A stretch of DNA of 45,769 bases from Cerioporus squamosus (lineage: Eukaryota > Basidiomycota > Agaricomycetes > Polyporales > Polyporaceae). Every line of letters begins with the position of its first letter. Positions within the stretch are counted from its first letter, which is position 1. The DNA lies in assembly GCA_022592435.1 (NCBI GenBank), contig JABYQS010000246.1:1-45769 (forward strand). Direction: 5' to 3'. Below are positions 23,111 through 31,800 of this stretch, one piece after another. The translations under genes and the position numbers were made by a program. A model generated the notes under the pieces. It was given only the letters and a program-made list of their open reading frames with translations. It had not been told where the DNA came from and did no database searches.

Positions 23111-23386
23111 CCTCAGCACAGTCATGCTATTCACGGGCGACCTGCATCACCTCTACACGTCTTGCGGTTGTGATCACCATGATGCGGTCATGGTCGTAAG
23201 CAGTGGTAGCTCGAGTCCTTACGAGCATGATGGAGTCGGACCGACCGACGAATTTGAAGGCGCGAATGTGCAGCTCGCGTGGCAGCCACGTGCTGTTGGC
23301 GCGCTGTCTGCGTCACGTTTGTTCGTGTTTGTACTCTTATCTCGCTGTACAGCTACGTGTTCCCCGAGTCACCTCTTCCTCCTCCC

Positions 23387-23391
23387 TCTTC
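23387..23391. repeat. Target-site duplication TCTTC (left)
   Basis: The 5-bp TCTTC before the left LTR is repeated at 30999-31003 after the right LTR, as expected for LTR retrotransposon integration. Confidence 0.93.
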
Positions 23392-23991
23392 TGATGAAGT
23401 CTGAACCTGTGAAGGCAAGTCGCAACGACTAGCAGATGAGTGGACAACACGAGTCCTCAGTCAGTAGAGCAAAAGACTAATAGCATAGACACAAGTACCT
23501 AGCAGACGAGTGGACAACACGAGCTACAAAGTACTTGTAAGTAAAGCATAAGTAAGCATAGGTAGGCGAGTACTTACTCCTCAGTCAGTAGAGCAAAAGA
23601 CTGAGGAGACGAAGCCCAAGAGTCCCTCCTTATATACTGTGTCTGGAGTAGCATGAGTAAGCGACAGAAAGGAGAGCATAATGCTGTCTGAGTCAGAACG
23701 AGTAGGGATGACTCAGACGATGACGAAGGATGACGAAGATACGACAAATACGAGGTCACAAGGGCATGTCTAGTACAGCCCAGAGATATCTAGAAAGAAC
23801 TAGAAAGGTCCGGAGCGTTGCAGAACGCACTGGAATGGACTGGAAACAAAGAGAAGCCAGGTAACCACATGGTTTCGTACAACGTACCCTAAAAGGAAAG
23901 GAAGAAGCATAGCCTAAGATCTAATCGTAAGAGGCTGTGCCCATAGCGCCTAATGCGCAACTAATGTCCATAGTCCATAGTAAGTTCAACA
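23392..23991 (-). repeat. 3' LTR of the copia element (600 bp)
   Basis: Begins TGATGAAGTCTG and ends GTTCAACA on the plus strand. It contains two copies of GAGTGGACAACACGAG and two of CAGTCAGTAGAGCAAAAGAC. A TATATAAGG box on the minus strand lies at 23627-23635. Confidence 0.96.
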
Positions 23992-24000
23992 CTCCCACTC
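23992..24000 (-). promoter_or_regulatory. Candidate polypurine tract of the copia element
   Basis: The minus strand reads GAGTGGGAG immediately before the 3' LTR, the position where plus-strand synthesis is primed. Confidence 0.65.
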
Positions 24001-24157
24001 GTTCAAGACGCGGAGGTAACGAGACCCGAATTTGCCACAAAGTACTCCATGACGTGCAGTGAAGCATTCTTGGTCAACGGATCTGCCAGATTCTCCTCAC
24101 TAGGAATAGCATAGATGTCCATGTTTGGAGTCTCGGCATATTCGCGTACGAAGTGGT

Positions 24158-24165
24158 AGTGCGTC
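24158..24165. repeat. Target-site duplication AGTGCGTC (left) of the hAT-like element
   Basis: AGTGCGTC occurs here and at 25235-25242. Removing one copy and the intervening 1069 bp restores the uninterrupted RNase H frame across KHVETHYHF. Confidence 0.9.
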
Positions 24166-24694
24166 TAGGGTGTGCCACGGGTGTTCCCGCGGGGGTCTCG
24201 GACCGAACCCGCACCTGCACCCGCACAGAAACCCGACCCGTGAACCCGCGGGTTCCCACGGGTACGGGGCTTAGCGCCGGGGCTCACGGGTACCGCGGGT
24301 ACGGGAACCCGCCGGGTTTTCTGATGGGTTTCTCTAGCTCTCCCACTATACTTCACTCTCTGCTTGCCTTACACACACTCCTGGGCTTCGCTCAATGCTG
24401 AAACTCGGTTTCTGTGGCCACTGGACAGCAAAATGTCTGCAGACTTTCGACTTCTGTCTCTCCAGCAGGCCCTGGCAAAGCTTCAGCCATATCTCCTCAA
24501 GATCGCGTCGGATCTGCATGGTTTTGGGCTAGAATCGAGCGGAGGATGGAGGAGAGGACGATGGTATCACAGGCATGCGAGGATTCCTGGCTTGGTAAGT
24601 TCAATCTTCCTTCATCTCCCCCACTACACCACCACTGCAAGGGATCAAGACTTCCCCTTGCCCTGGACTCCATACCGCGCTGTTTGGGTGGCAC

Positions 24695-24741
24695 GAGGGC
24701 TCGTTCGAAAGCCATCGAACGCCGCTTTCGAACGGGCCCTC
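24695..24741. repeat. Inverted repeat inside the hAT-like element
   Basis: Arms 24695-24712 and 24724-24741 are 18 bp with one mismatch and contain GTTCGAAAGC. The loop is 11 nt. Confidence 0.85.
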
Positions 24742-24996
24742 TGTCAACGTCATACACGCGTGTTCACAGGAGATATGGCCGGTTTACTGGAGCGCCCTGC
24801 GGCTGCACAGTAGAGCGGCCATAACTGCATAAACTTCGGTCCATTCTCTACGCAATTTGGCCTGTTTATTTTCCCAGTCCATGGTAATTGCATCGTACCA
24901 TTCGTTCCTAGATACACTAACTATCCTTCGACCTACAGCACCTCCATTATCCCCCCCTGTGTCGACCTTCAATGGGCCATAGTGCCATTTCTAGCG

Positions 24997-25078
24997 GTCA
25001 TCTCGCGACGCGTCATACATCGCTGGAAAGCTACGAAACGTAGCTTTCTAATGGTATATGAAGCGTCGTGAGATGTCA
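24997..25078. repeat. Long imperfect hairpin inside the hAT-like element
   Basis: Arms of about 40 nt pair with several mismatches around the core GAAAGCTACG/CGTAGCTTTC. The outer part pairs TCATCTCGCGACGC with GCGTCGTGAGATG. Confidence 0.8.
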
Positions 25079-25234
25079 CGGTCGAGCCGTTTGGCGGCCC
25101 AATCTTGCGGGTGCCAAAACCCGTGCACGGGTCACGGGTCAGTCACGGGTCAGCTTGACTGTGACCCGTACCCGTACCCGCATGTGACACCCGCCGAAAC
25201 CCGCGCGGGTTTTGAACACCCGTGATACAGCCTA

Positions 25235-25242
25235 AGTGCGTC
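25235..25242. repeat. Target-site duplication AGTGCGTC (right) of the hAT-like element
   Basis: Second copy of the 8-bp duplication; see 24158-24165. Confidence 0.9.
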
Positions 25243-28200
25243 TCGACGTGCTTACAACGCCGGTCGACGGCTGGGTTCAACGCAAGGTGAATAGCACCAT
25301 GGTTGTCGACGCACATCGGCGTAGCCGAGCCCATGTCATCCCCTAACTCATCGCCAAACGTTCTAAGCCACATCATCTGACGAGCAGTGTCTGAAGCCGC
25401 CTTGTACTCTGCCTCAGTGGACGAGAGAGAGACGGTCTGTTGACGTCGAGATGCCCAAGACACGGCACCTCCTGCCATCAGGAAGACGAAAGCGGTCTGC
25501 GAATGCCGATCATCGCGATCTTCTGCCCAGTCTGAATCGGAATACGCGATCAGGCCAGCATTAGATGCACCGTCATATCGTAGGCGATAATGCGATGTAC
25601 CCCGGAGATACCGTAAGACATAGAGGAGTCTATCAAGGTGATCGTCGGCAGGGTTCGCACTGTACTTGCCCAGACGGTTGATGGCATACGAGATATCTGG
25701 TCGCGTCCCAAGACAGGCATAGAGAAGACTGCCCATCAAGCTCTGGAAACGCTGACGCAACTTCGCCGGTGCTTCTGTGGTAGCAGCTTCAATAACTGCA
25801 CCAGCAGGGAGAGGAGTACGCGCAGGCTTGCAGCTGGCCATCTGATAGTTCTCGAGAATGGCCTCGATGTACTCTTCCTGGTCGATGTCAAGTGTCCGTG
25901 AGAGACGATCTCGACGTATACGAAGACCAAGGAATCGCTGAATAGGACCCAAGTCCGTCATCTTATACTGCTTGCCAAGCGCCTTCTTGACCTTGTCGAT
26001 ATGCCCTCGACTGTCACCCATGAGAAGTAGGTCGTCGACATAGAGGACAATGATCGTGACACGGTCTGGGTCTGAATCCCCCCCTTGTCGGCGATATACA
26101 TAGACTCCGGCATCAGAGTATGTCCGAACAAATCCCTGTCCGATGAGCGATTCGTGAATCTTCTTGTTCCATTGGCGAGAGGCTTGCTTAAGACCGTAGA
26201 TGGCCTTCTTAAGCAGACAAATGTAGTCCTCTTTGCCTTTCACGACCCAGCCCTCGGGTTGTTCCATGTAGACCTCCTCGTCCAAGTCCCCATTGAGGAA
26301 CGCAGTCTTAACGTCCATCGCATCGATCTCCCAGTCCTCTAGGGCAGCGTGCGCCAAGAGATACCGGATAGACTCAAATCGAGCGACAGGAGAGAAGGTT
26401 TCGTGGTAGTCCTTCCCGTAGACTTGCGTAAAGCCTCGTGCAACCAGACGTGCTTTGTAGCGACCGTCTGATTTACGATCATAGACCCAGCGACATGAGA
26501 CAACGGATCGGTCCTTAGGACGAGGAACCAAGACCCAAGTCTTGTTCGCCATGAGAGACTCATACTCCGAACGTTCAGCCGCAATCCAATGCTCACGATC
26601 TGGTGAAGCCATGGCGTCCTTATGATGCTCAGGAATGCCAGACTTATACCGTGAATAGAAGAGAGAGGCTAGGATTGCTTCTGCTTCACGCTGATCACCA
26701 TCCTTATCCGTACGTGCATCTACTTGAGCGGGAGGTTCATCACCGTAGACGTTATCTCTGGTGTAATGCTCTGGCATCTTCCCCTTGTTCTCTCGAGGAG
26801 AGCGACGAGGAGGAGCATTTCCACCCTCAGGTGGATGACGACGCCGTTGGTGATGAGGAGCTTGCGGATGAGGAGCAGGTGGTGGTTGCTCAGGCTGCTG
26901 CGGTTGCTGCGGCTCTGGAGCAGGTGGAGGAGCTGGAGCAGGGTCTGCAGGATGAACGGGAGGAGGAGCGTCATCTGAATCGTCGTCGAGACGATCAGGA
27001 ACAGGAAGGTCAGCATCACCGTCGGAAGGTTCCTCAGGTGGCTGGTAATCAGGGAACGGACTGTCGTCGGGGGTAGCTCGACGAGTGCCGGTGTCCGCAC
27101 GTGCAGGAAATACGGTCTCATCGAAGATCACATCACGAGATACTTCGACTTGACGGGTGGTCGGGTTCCATAGGCGATACCCCTTTGAACCCGGCTCATA
27201 GCCCACAAACGTCCTCTCGACGGCCTTCTGGTCGAGCTTCCCTTGACGTTTGTCTCTCTGCACGTGTACGTAGGCTTTGCACCCAAACACCCGGAAGTAG
27301 GAGACGTCCGGCTTGCTGCCGGTCCAGATGGTGATGGGGCACTCCCACTTAAGTCGTCTCATCGGCTGACGGTTATAGATGTGAACGGCAGCATCAAGAG
27401 CGAGCTTCCAGAATCCATGAGAAAGGCCAGCAAAGTGGAGCATGCAGAGAGCCTTCTCAGAGATCGTACGGATGAAGCGTTCAGCTCGTCCATTCTGCTG
27501 AGACGTTCCTGGCATCGTCTTATCGTGCTCAATCCCAAATTCACGAAGCATGGCTTGGAACGAGTCGGACATGTACTCCCCCCCTCGATCGGATCGTACT
27601 TTCTTGATCTTGTGCTCCGTCTGGTTCTCAGCCCAAGACTTGAACTGTCTGAAGGCTTCCTCCTGATCAGACTTCCGCTTGAGAGCATAAACGGCAGCCA
27701 GACCGGAGCAGTCATCGACGAAGACACAGAAGTAGTTGAAGCCACCGATCGATGTGCCAAGAGGTCCTGCAATGTCCATGTGGACGAGAGCGAGAACGAC
27801 TGTAGCACGCTTCTCAGAAGGAGGGAAGGGACGACGAGTCATCTTGCCCTTCGCACAACCTTCGCAGGGTTTGTCAGAGGGAGGACCAATGCCGTCCATG
27901 CCAGTGGTCGCATCAGGCAGACGCTTGACAGCTTCTTTGCCTGGATGACCCCATCGACGATGCACTAAGTCATGGTCGAGGACACGGGATGCAGCATCAA
28001 GATCGCCAGAATTCTTCTTCCCTTCGACGATGAGAGGGAAGAGATAAAGATTGATCATAGGGATATAGGTACCTTGAAGGACCTTTCGACCCTTGATCTC
28101 AACCGTCGAGCCGGAAGTGACTCGGCCCTTAGGCCTTGAGTCGAAAATGCTCATAAGTCCATCACCTTGATAGATGAACGAACCCTTGCGCTCAATCATC

Positions 28201-29876
28201 CCAGTGGAGAAGAGTCGCTGCTCGCCCGCTGCAGGGATATAGCAGACGTCATTGAGAGTGACTTTGACTCGCTCTCCATCCACCAGGGAGTATCCCACAA
28301 TTGTACCTTCACCGAGACAGGCAATCTGACCCGCTTGACCATCCTGAGCAGTCCTGAAGTACTTAGGTTGCGCGTACTCACGATAGTCGGTGAAGTCAGA
28401 CATGATTCCGGTGACATGTGACGATGCACCAGAATCCATGAGCCAGATTGTCTCGACGCGTCCCTCAGCAGCATCAGCTGCGCTGTAGAAAGAAACGGAG
28501 AGCTCGTTCGCGATGTTCGCTACAGGTACAAGAGAGGAGATAGTAGAGATAGTATGCGCATGGTTATGTCCGTTCGAATTCCCATTGCCTTTGCCAGCCT
28601 CGTTACCACCCTTGCCAGAGTCCTTGCTCTTCTTCTTGTTCCGCGGATTCTTCTCCGGGAACTTCTTGTAGCAATTAGAAGAGTCATGGTTGTCCTTGCC
28701 GCAGTGGGTGCAAGGAGGTCTAGGTCTTGGCTTCGGCTTCGAGATCTTGTGCGCCTGACCAATCGACGTCCCACGCAAGGAGTCCTCAAGCTTGAGCTTG
28801 GGCTTGACCGTCTCGAGGGTTAGGTCAGACTCCTTGGTAGTGTGTAGGATGGTGGAGATCGCCGGTCGGTACGAGTCAGGCATCTTCGAGAAGAGCCAGA
28901 AGACCTTGATGTGGTTGGCGAGGGTGTTCGTGCTATTGGCCGTTAACTCATCCAGGAGCCCAATGAAGGTCTGCACCTGGTCGACGATTGACTTGCTCTC
29001 GTCGAACCGAGGGTAGTTGAGAAGATGTTCGAACCGGGAGAAGGAGTACCCGTTATCCGACTTCTCGTACGTAGCCTTCAAGGCGTCCCAGATCTCCTTA
29101 GCGGTCTTCTTCCCTTCGAAACACTTGGACACCTCAGCACTAGTCTTGTACATGAGGATACCTTGCGCCCGATTGTCCGTCTTTCCCCAGGCCTTCACTT
29201 CTTCGGCATTTCTGCCATCAGTAGCTGGAGTAGGACGTGCAACACTCCCACTGACGACATCCCAAGCATCAATCATCATCAGATAACTCTTCATCTGACG
29301 AGCCTACTCCTTGTAGCCTTCCTGACCTCTGAGTTGAGGCAGGGTTTTCTCGAGACCGGCTTCCGACATCGCAAAGAGATACGAGTAGTCAGTCGGTTCT
29401 GGTGTGTTATCGAGAAGAGGTGGTAGTGCAGGAAGTGTTACGACAGGAGTTGGTGGAGCGGATGGGATCGGTGTAGGATAGGGAGTGTCTGAAGGTGCAG
29501 GGAGAGGGATAGAATCTGGAGACGGAGATGGGAGAGTGACAGGAAGAACTTCAGGAGATGGAAGAACTTCTTCGACCGGTAGAGCAGGAGATTGAGCAGG
29601 AGAGAGTTATGGTGATGGAGGATGATCGTCTTCTTCAGACTGATCTTCTGATCCTGAGGTAAGAGGACGACAGTCTTGGCCAGAAGCAGGTTCGATGTAA
29701 CGACGACGAGGGTATGCACAGTTGTCAGGTTTGGCAACCTCGTTGAACCGGTTAGGACACGGTTGGTCGTCGCAGTCTTGAAAGAGACGTTCGTCTTCTA
29801 GCCAGCAGACGTCTCGAGTGTCAGTTGTGTCGTATCGGTGGAAGAGATTTCTACAGTTGAAGTCTGTAGAGGCCAC

Positions 29877-30384
29877 CGTGTCGATGCGAAAGGTTCAGAG
29901 AGTGCGATGATTTGAAGATAGCCACGTGCGATGGCAACGAGAGATGGACACCTGTTCAGGTGAACCTCAAACACCAGCAAGCCGAGTATGCCAATGCCGA
30001 GGGTAGAAGTTGCCAACTGTGCCCAGAAAGAACTAGGTACGTATCGTACTGAAAAGTGGTATCGTAAGGAGGGTCCGAACGGTTGTCCTCCGGTCCTAAG
30101 GTGCTAACCACCCCGGATACAACAGCTGGCGGATGCAAGTGCATGGCCTGGCTGAGGGATGCCTGAAATCCTGTACGCCTCGAGAGCGCCAAAGGATGTA
30201 CAACAGTAGATACGATGACTAGCTAGTAAAAGCACTCAGGGCTGCGTCACGAGCGCAGAAATGTCCCCCTGGTAGCAGTGTCGGCGGGCACAGTCAAGAT
30301 CTAGGGAGTTAGTGGAGGAATGCACGGGCAGGAGTCGTCGGAGAAAGGGTGCGCGCAGAGTGACGACTAGCAACGGTCAGAGCG
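29877..30384 (-). other. Untranslated leader of the copia element
   Basis: About 0.5 kb between the primer-binding site and the first candidate gag codon. It holds no recognisable gene. Packaging or leader signals are expected here but cannot be identified by eye. Confidence 0.5.
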
Positions 30385-30398
30385 CAGGGCTCATAACC
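30385..30398 (-). promoter_or_regulatory. Primer-binding site matching the anticodon arm of initiator tRNA-Met
   Basis: Directly inside the 5' LTR the plus strand reads CAGGGCTCATAACC. This is the sequence of an initiator tRNA-Met anticodon stem-loop (CAT anticodon), so the RNA of the element is complementary to an internal tRNA segment rather than the CCA end. Drosophila copia uses exactly such a 5' half-tRNA primer. Confidence 0.8.
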
Positions 30399-30998
30399 TG
30401 ATGAAGTCTGAACCTGTGAAGGCAAGTCGCAACGACTAGCAGACGAGTGGACAACACGAGTCCTCAGTCAGTAGAGCAAAAGACTAATAGCATAGACACA
30501 AGTACCTAGCAGACGAGTGGACAACACGAGCTACAAAGTACTTGTAAGTAAAGCATAAGTAAGCATAGGTAGGCGAGTACTTACTCCTCAGTCAGTAGAG
30601 CAAAAGACTGAGGAGACGAAGCCCAAGAGTCCCTCCTTATATACTGTGTCTGGAGTAGCATGAGTAAGCGACAGAAAGGAGAGCATAATGCTGTCTGAGT
30701 CAGAACGAGTAGGGATGACTCAGACGATGACGAAGGATGACGAAGATACGACAAATACGAGGTCACAAGGGCATGTCTAGTACAGCCCAGAGATATCTAG
30801 AAAGAACTAGAAAGGTCCGGAGCGTTGCAGAACGCACTGGAATGGACTGGAAACAAAGAGAAGCCAGGTAACCACATGGTTTCGTACAACGTACCCTAAA
30901 AGGAAAGGAAGAAGCATAGCCTAAGATCTAATCGTAAGAGGCTGTGCCCATAGCGCCTAATGCGCAACTAATGTCCATAGTCCATAGTAAGTTCAACA
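30399..30998 (-). repeat. 5' LTR of the copia element (600 bp)
   Basis: Identical to the other LTR except one base seen by eye. It is 5' because gag-pol reads on the minus strand, so its promoter drives the element. Confidence 0.96.
30635..30643 (-). promoter_or_regulatory. TATA box of the copia 5' LTR
   Basis: The minus strand reads TATATAAGG within the 5' LTR, properly oriented toward gag-pol. Confidence 0.6.
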
Positions 30999-31003
30999 TC
31001 TTC
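30999..31003. repeat. Target-site duplication TCTTC (right)
   Basis: Matches 23387-23391. Confidence 0.93.
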
Positions 31004-31800
31004 GTCATTTCATTCCTAGCTTGCCACTTCGTCTATCTCCTTGGACGTTGGTCGACACTCGTAGCGTCGATCTCGTCTTGTAGCTCGACCTCGACCCCTC
31101 CTTCCTCCACCATGAAGTCATCCCGAGGCCGGAGGGCCTCGTACTTCCTGCTGACGATATTGTATTAGTACGAATGAACCCGCATGTATATTAGGACCAC
31201 GAACGTACCCGAATACGACAGATCTCCGCCTCGTCTTCGAGTTCACCGGCCTGAACCCCGAAAAGACTGGGCGTCACCACAGTGCCCAGTAGGAGGAATC
31301 CTCATACTAATCACGGCGGGCATCGCAAGATCTTGAAAGCGTGAACCCCGTAACAGGTCAGTGACATTTCCGTCGAAGGTAAAATATCACGGCTAATTGG
31401 CCTAAAGGAGGTAAAAGGCCAGTAAAAACTTACATTCGACAGACCTGTCACGGTTTTTTTTGCCCTGTTACGGGAGAGAACATTGTGTTTTGTCCGCCGT
31501 GTAATAGTGCAGTTCACGGTCGTGCAAAGAGATGGGCACGACACTGCAGTGAGTCTGACACCGCGGACTCCTCATGATGACACATGTCTCGTGGCTGCCA
31601 CGTGTCGTGCGATATATGCTCACCCGCGCTTGCCACCTCTGCATGTAACCACGACGGTATAGCCGCGCTGCAACGTGTACGCACAACACACTCAGTACCA
31701 CGCGGCACTTCTCGCTCCTCATCCATCGCACAATCATCTACAATCATCCGTCCGCGCGAGCTGTCTAGCGATCGCTCTGTACCATCTTCGTAACCTTGAT
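31004..31800. other. Spacer before the fourth DUF6535 gene; holds a foldback sequence
   Basis: No gene recognised. The first part continues the pre-insertion sequence interrupted at 23391. A foldback lies at 31346-31477. The last 200 bp should contain the promoter of the gene at 31801; no TATA box is evident. Confidence 0.45.
31346..31477. repeat. Foldback (MITE-like) inverted repeat
   Basis: Arms 31346-31402 and 31418-31477 pair imperfectly around a 15-nt centre. The ends share CCCGTAACAGG as an 11-bp perfect match, and internal blocks GTGACA, GTCGAA and TGGCC also pair. No clear target duplication was found, so its status as a transposon is uncertain. Confidence 0.55.

Larger units (their letters stand above)
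21531..23391. other. 1.9 kb without a supported gene
   Basis: No domain was seen. The minus-strand part at about 22350-23110 resembles degenerate segments at 16340-17070 and 6340-7110. The copia element is inserted at the right edge, and the sequence resumes at 31004 after the duplicated TCTTC. Confidence 0.45.
24166..25234. mobile_element. Non-autonomous hAT-like element nested in copia RNase H (1069 bp)
   Basis: The 8-bp target duplication and imperfect terminal inverted repeats of about 21 bp (TAGGGTGTGCCACGGGTGTTC on the left; TAGG..GT..CACGGGTGTTC on the right) fit the hAT superfamily. Both ends are packed with ACCCG/CGGGT motifs, the subterminal-repeat pattern that hAT transposases bind. 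No transposase domain is encoded inside; the open frames at 24364-24824 are unrecognisable. Two long imperfect hairpins lie inside (24695-24741 and about 24997-25078). Confidence 0.85.
24003..29876 (-). pseudogene. Copia gag-pol, broken by stops and by a nested transposon
   Basis: The frame runs from a candidate start at 29876 to a TGA at 24003-24005. The long open part (29294 to the insertion at 25234) encodes a copia gag domain, a CCHC zinc knuckle (CTHCGKDNHDSSNC), protease (MDSGASSHVTG), the pre-integrase HRRWGHPG block with CEGCAKGK, integrase core (HMDIAGPL and following acidic residues), a proline-rich linker, reverse transcriptase (VLYVDDLLLMGD) and RNase H (YSDSDWAEDRDDRHSQT, CVDNHGAIHLALNP, KHVETH). 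The remainder (YHFVREYAETPN to NSGLVTSAS) resumes at 24157 beyond the nested element. Two in-frame stops lie upstream: TAG at 29306-29304, where a Trp fits, and TAA at 29609-29607, after a DDHPPSP segment. The apparent C-terminus ending near 25143 is translated hAT sequence, not retroelement protein. Confidence 0.9.
23392..30998 (-). mobile_element. Ty1/copia LTR retrotransposon with a nested hAT-like insertion
   Basis: The element spans 7607 bp, or 6538 bp without the nested insertion. It has two 600-bp LTRs (TG...CA ends), a TCTTC target duplication, a primer-binding site, a purine tract and a gag-pol frame on the minus strand. Domain order is gag, protease, integrase, reverse transcriptase, RNase H, which defines copia. 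By eye the LTRs differ at a single base (T at about 23437, C in the other), so insertion is recent. The copy is nonetheless disabled by stops in the gag part and by the insertion in RNase H. Confidence 0.96.

Noticed and set aside
23430..23600. Short direct repeats (GAGTGGACAACACGAG and others) resembling an array
   Set aside because: They are internal duplications of the LTR, present identically in both LTRs. There is no regular spacing of a CRISPR type.
25143..25234. C-terminal end of the long copia open frame (GCITGVQNP... to the stop near 25143)
   Set aside because: It is translated sequence of the nested hAT-like element. The true pol end resumes at 24157 and stops at 24003-24005.
27243..27968. 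241-aa plus-strand open frame inside the copia element
   Set aside because: It is antisense to integrase coding sequence and shows no domain of its own.
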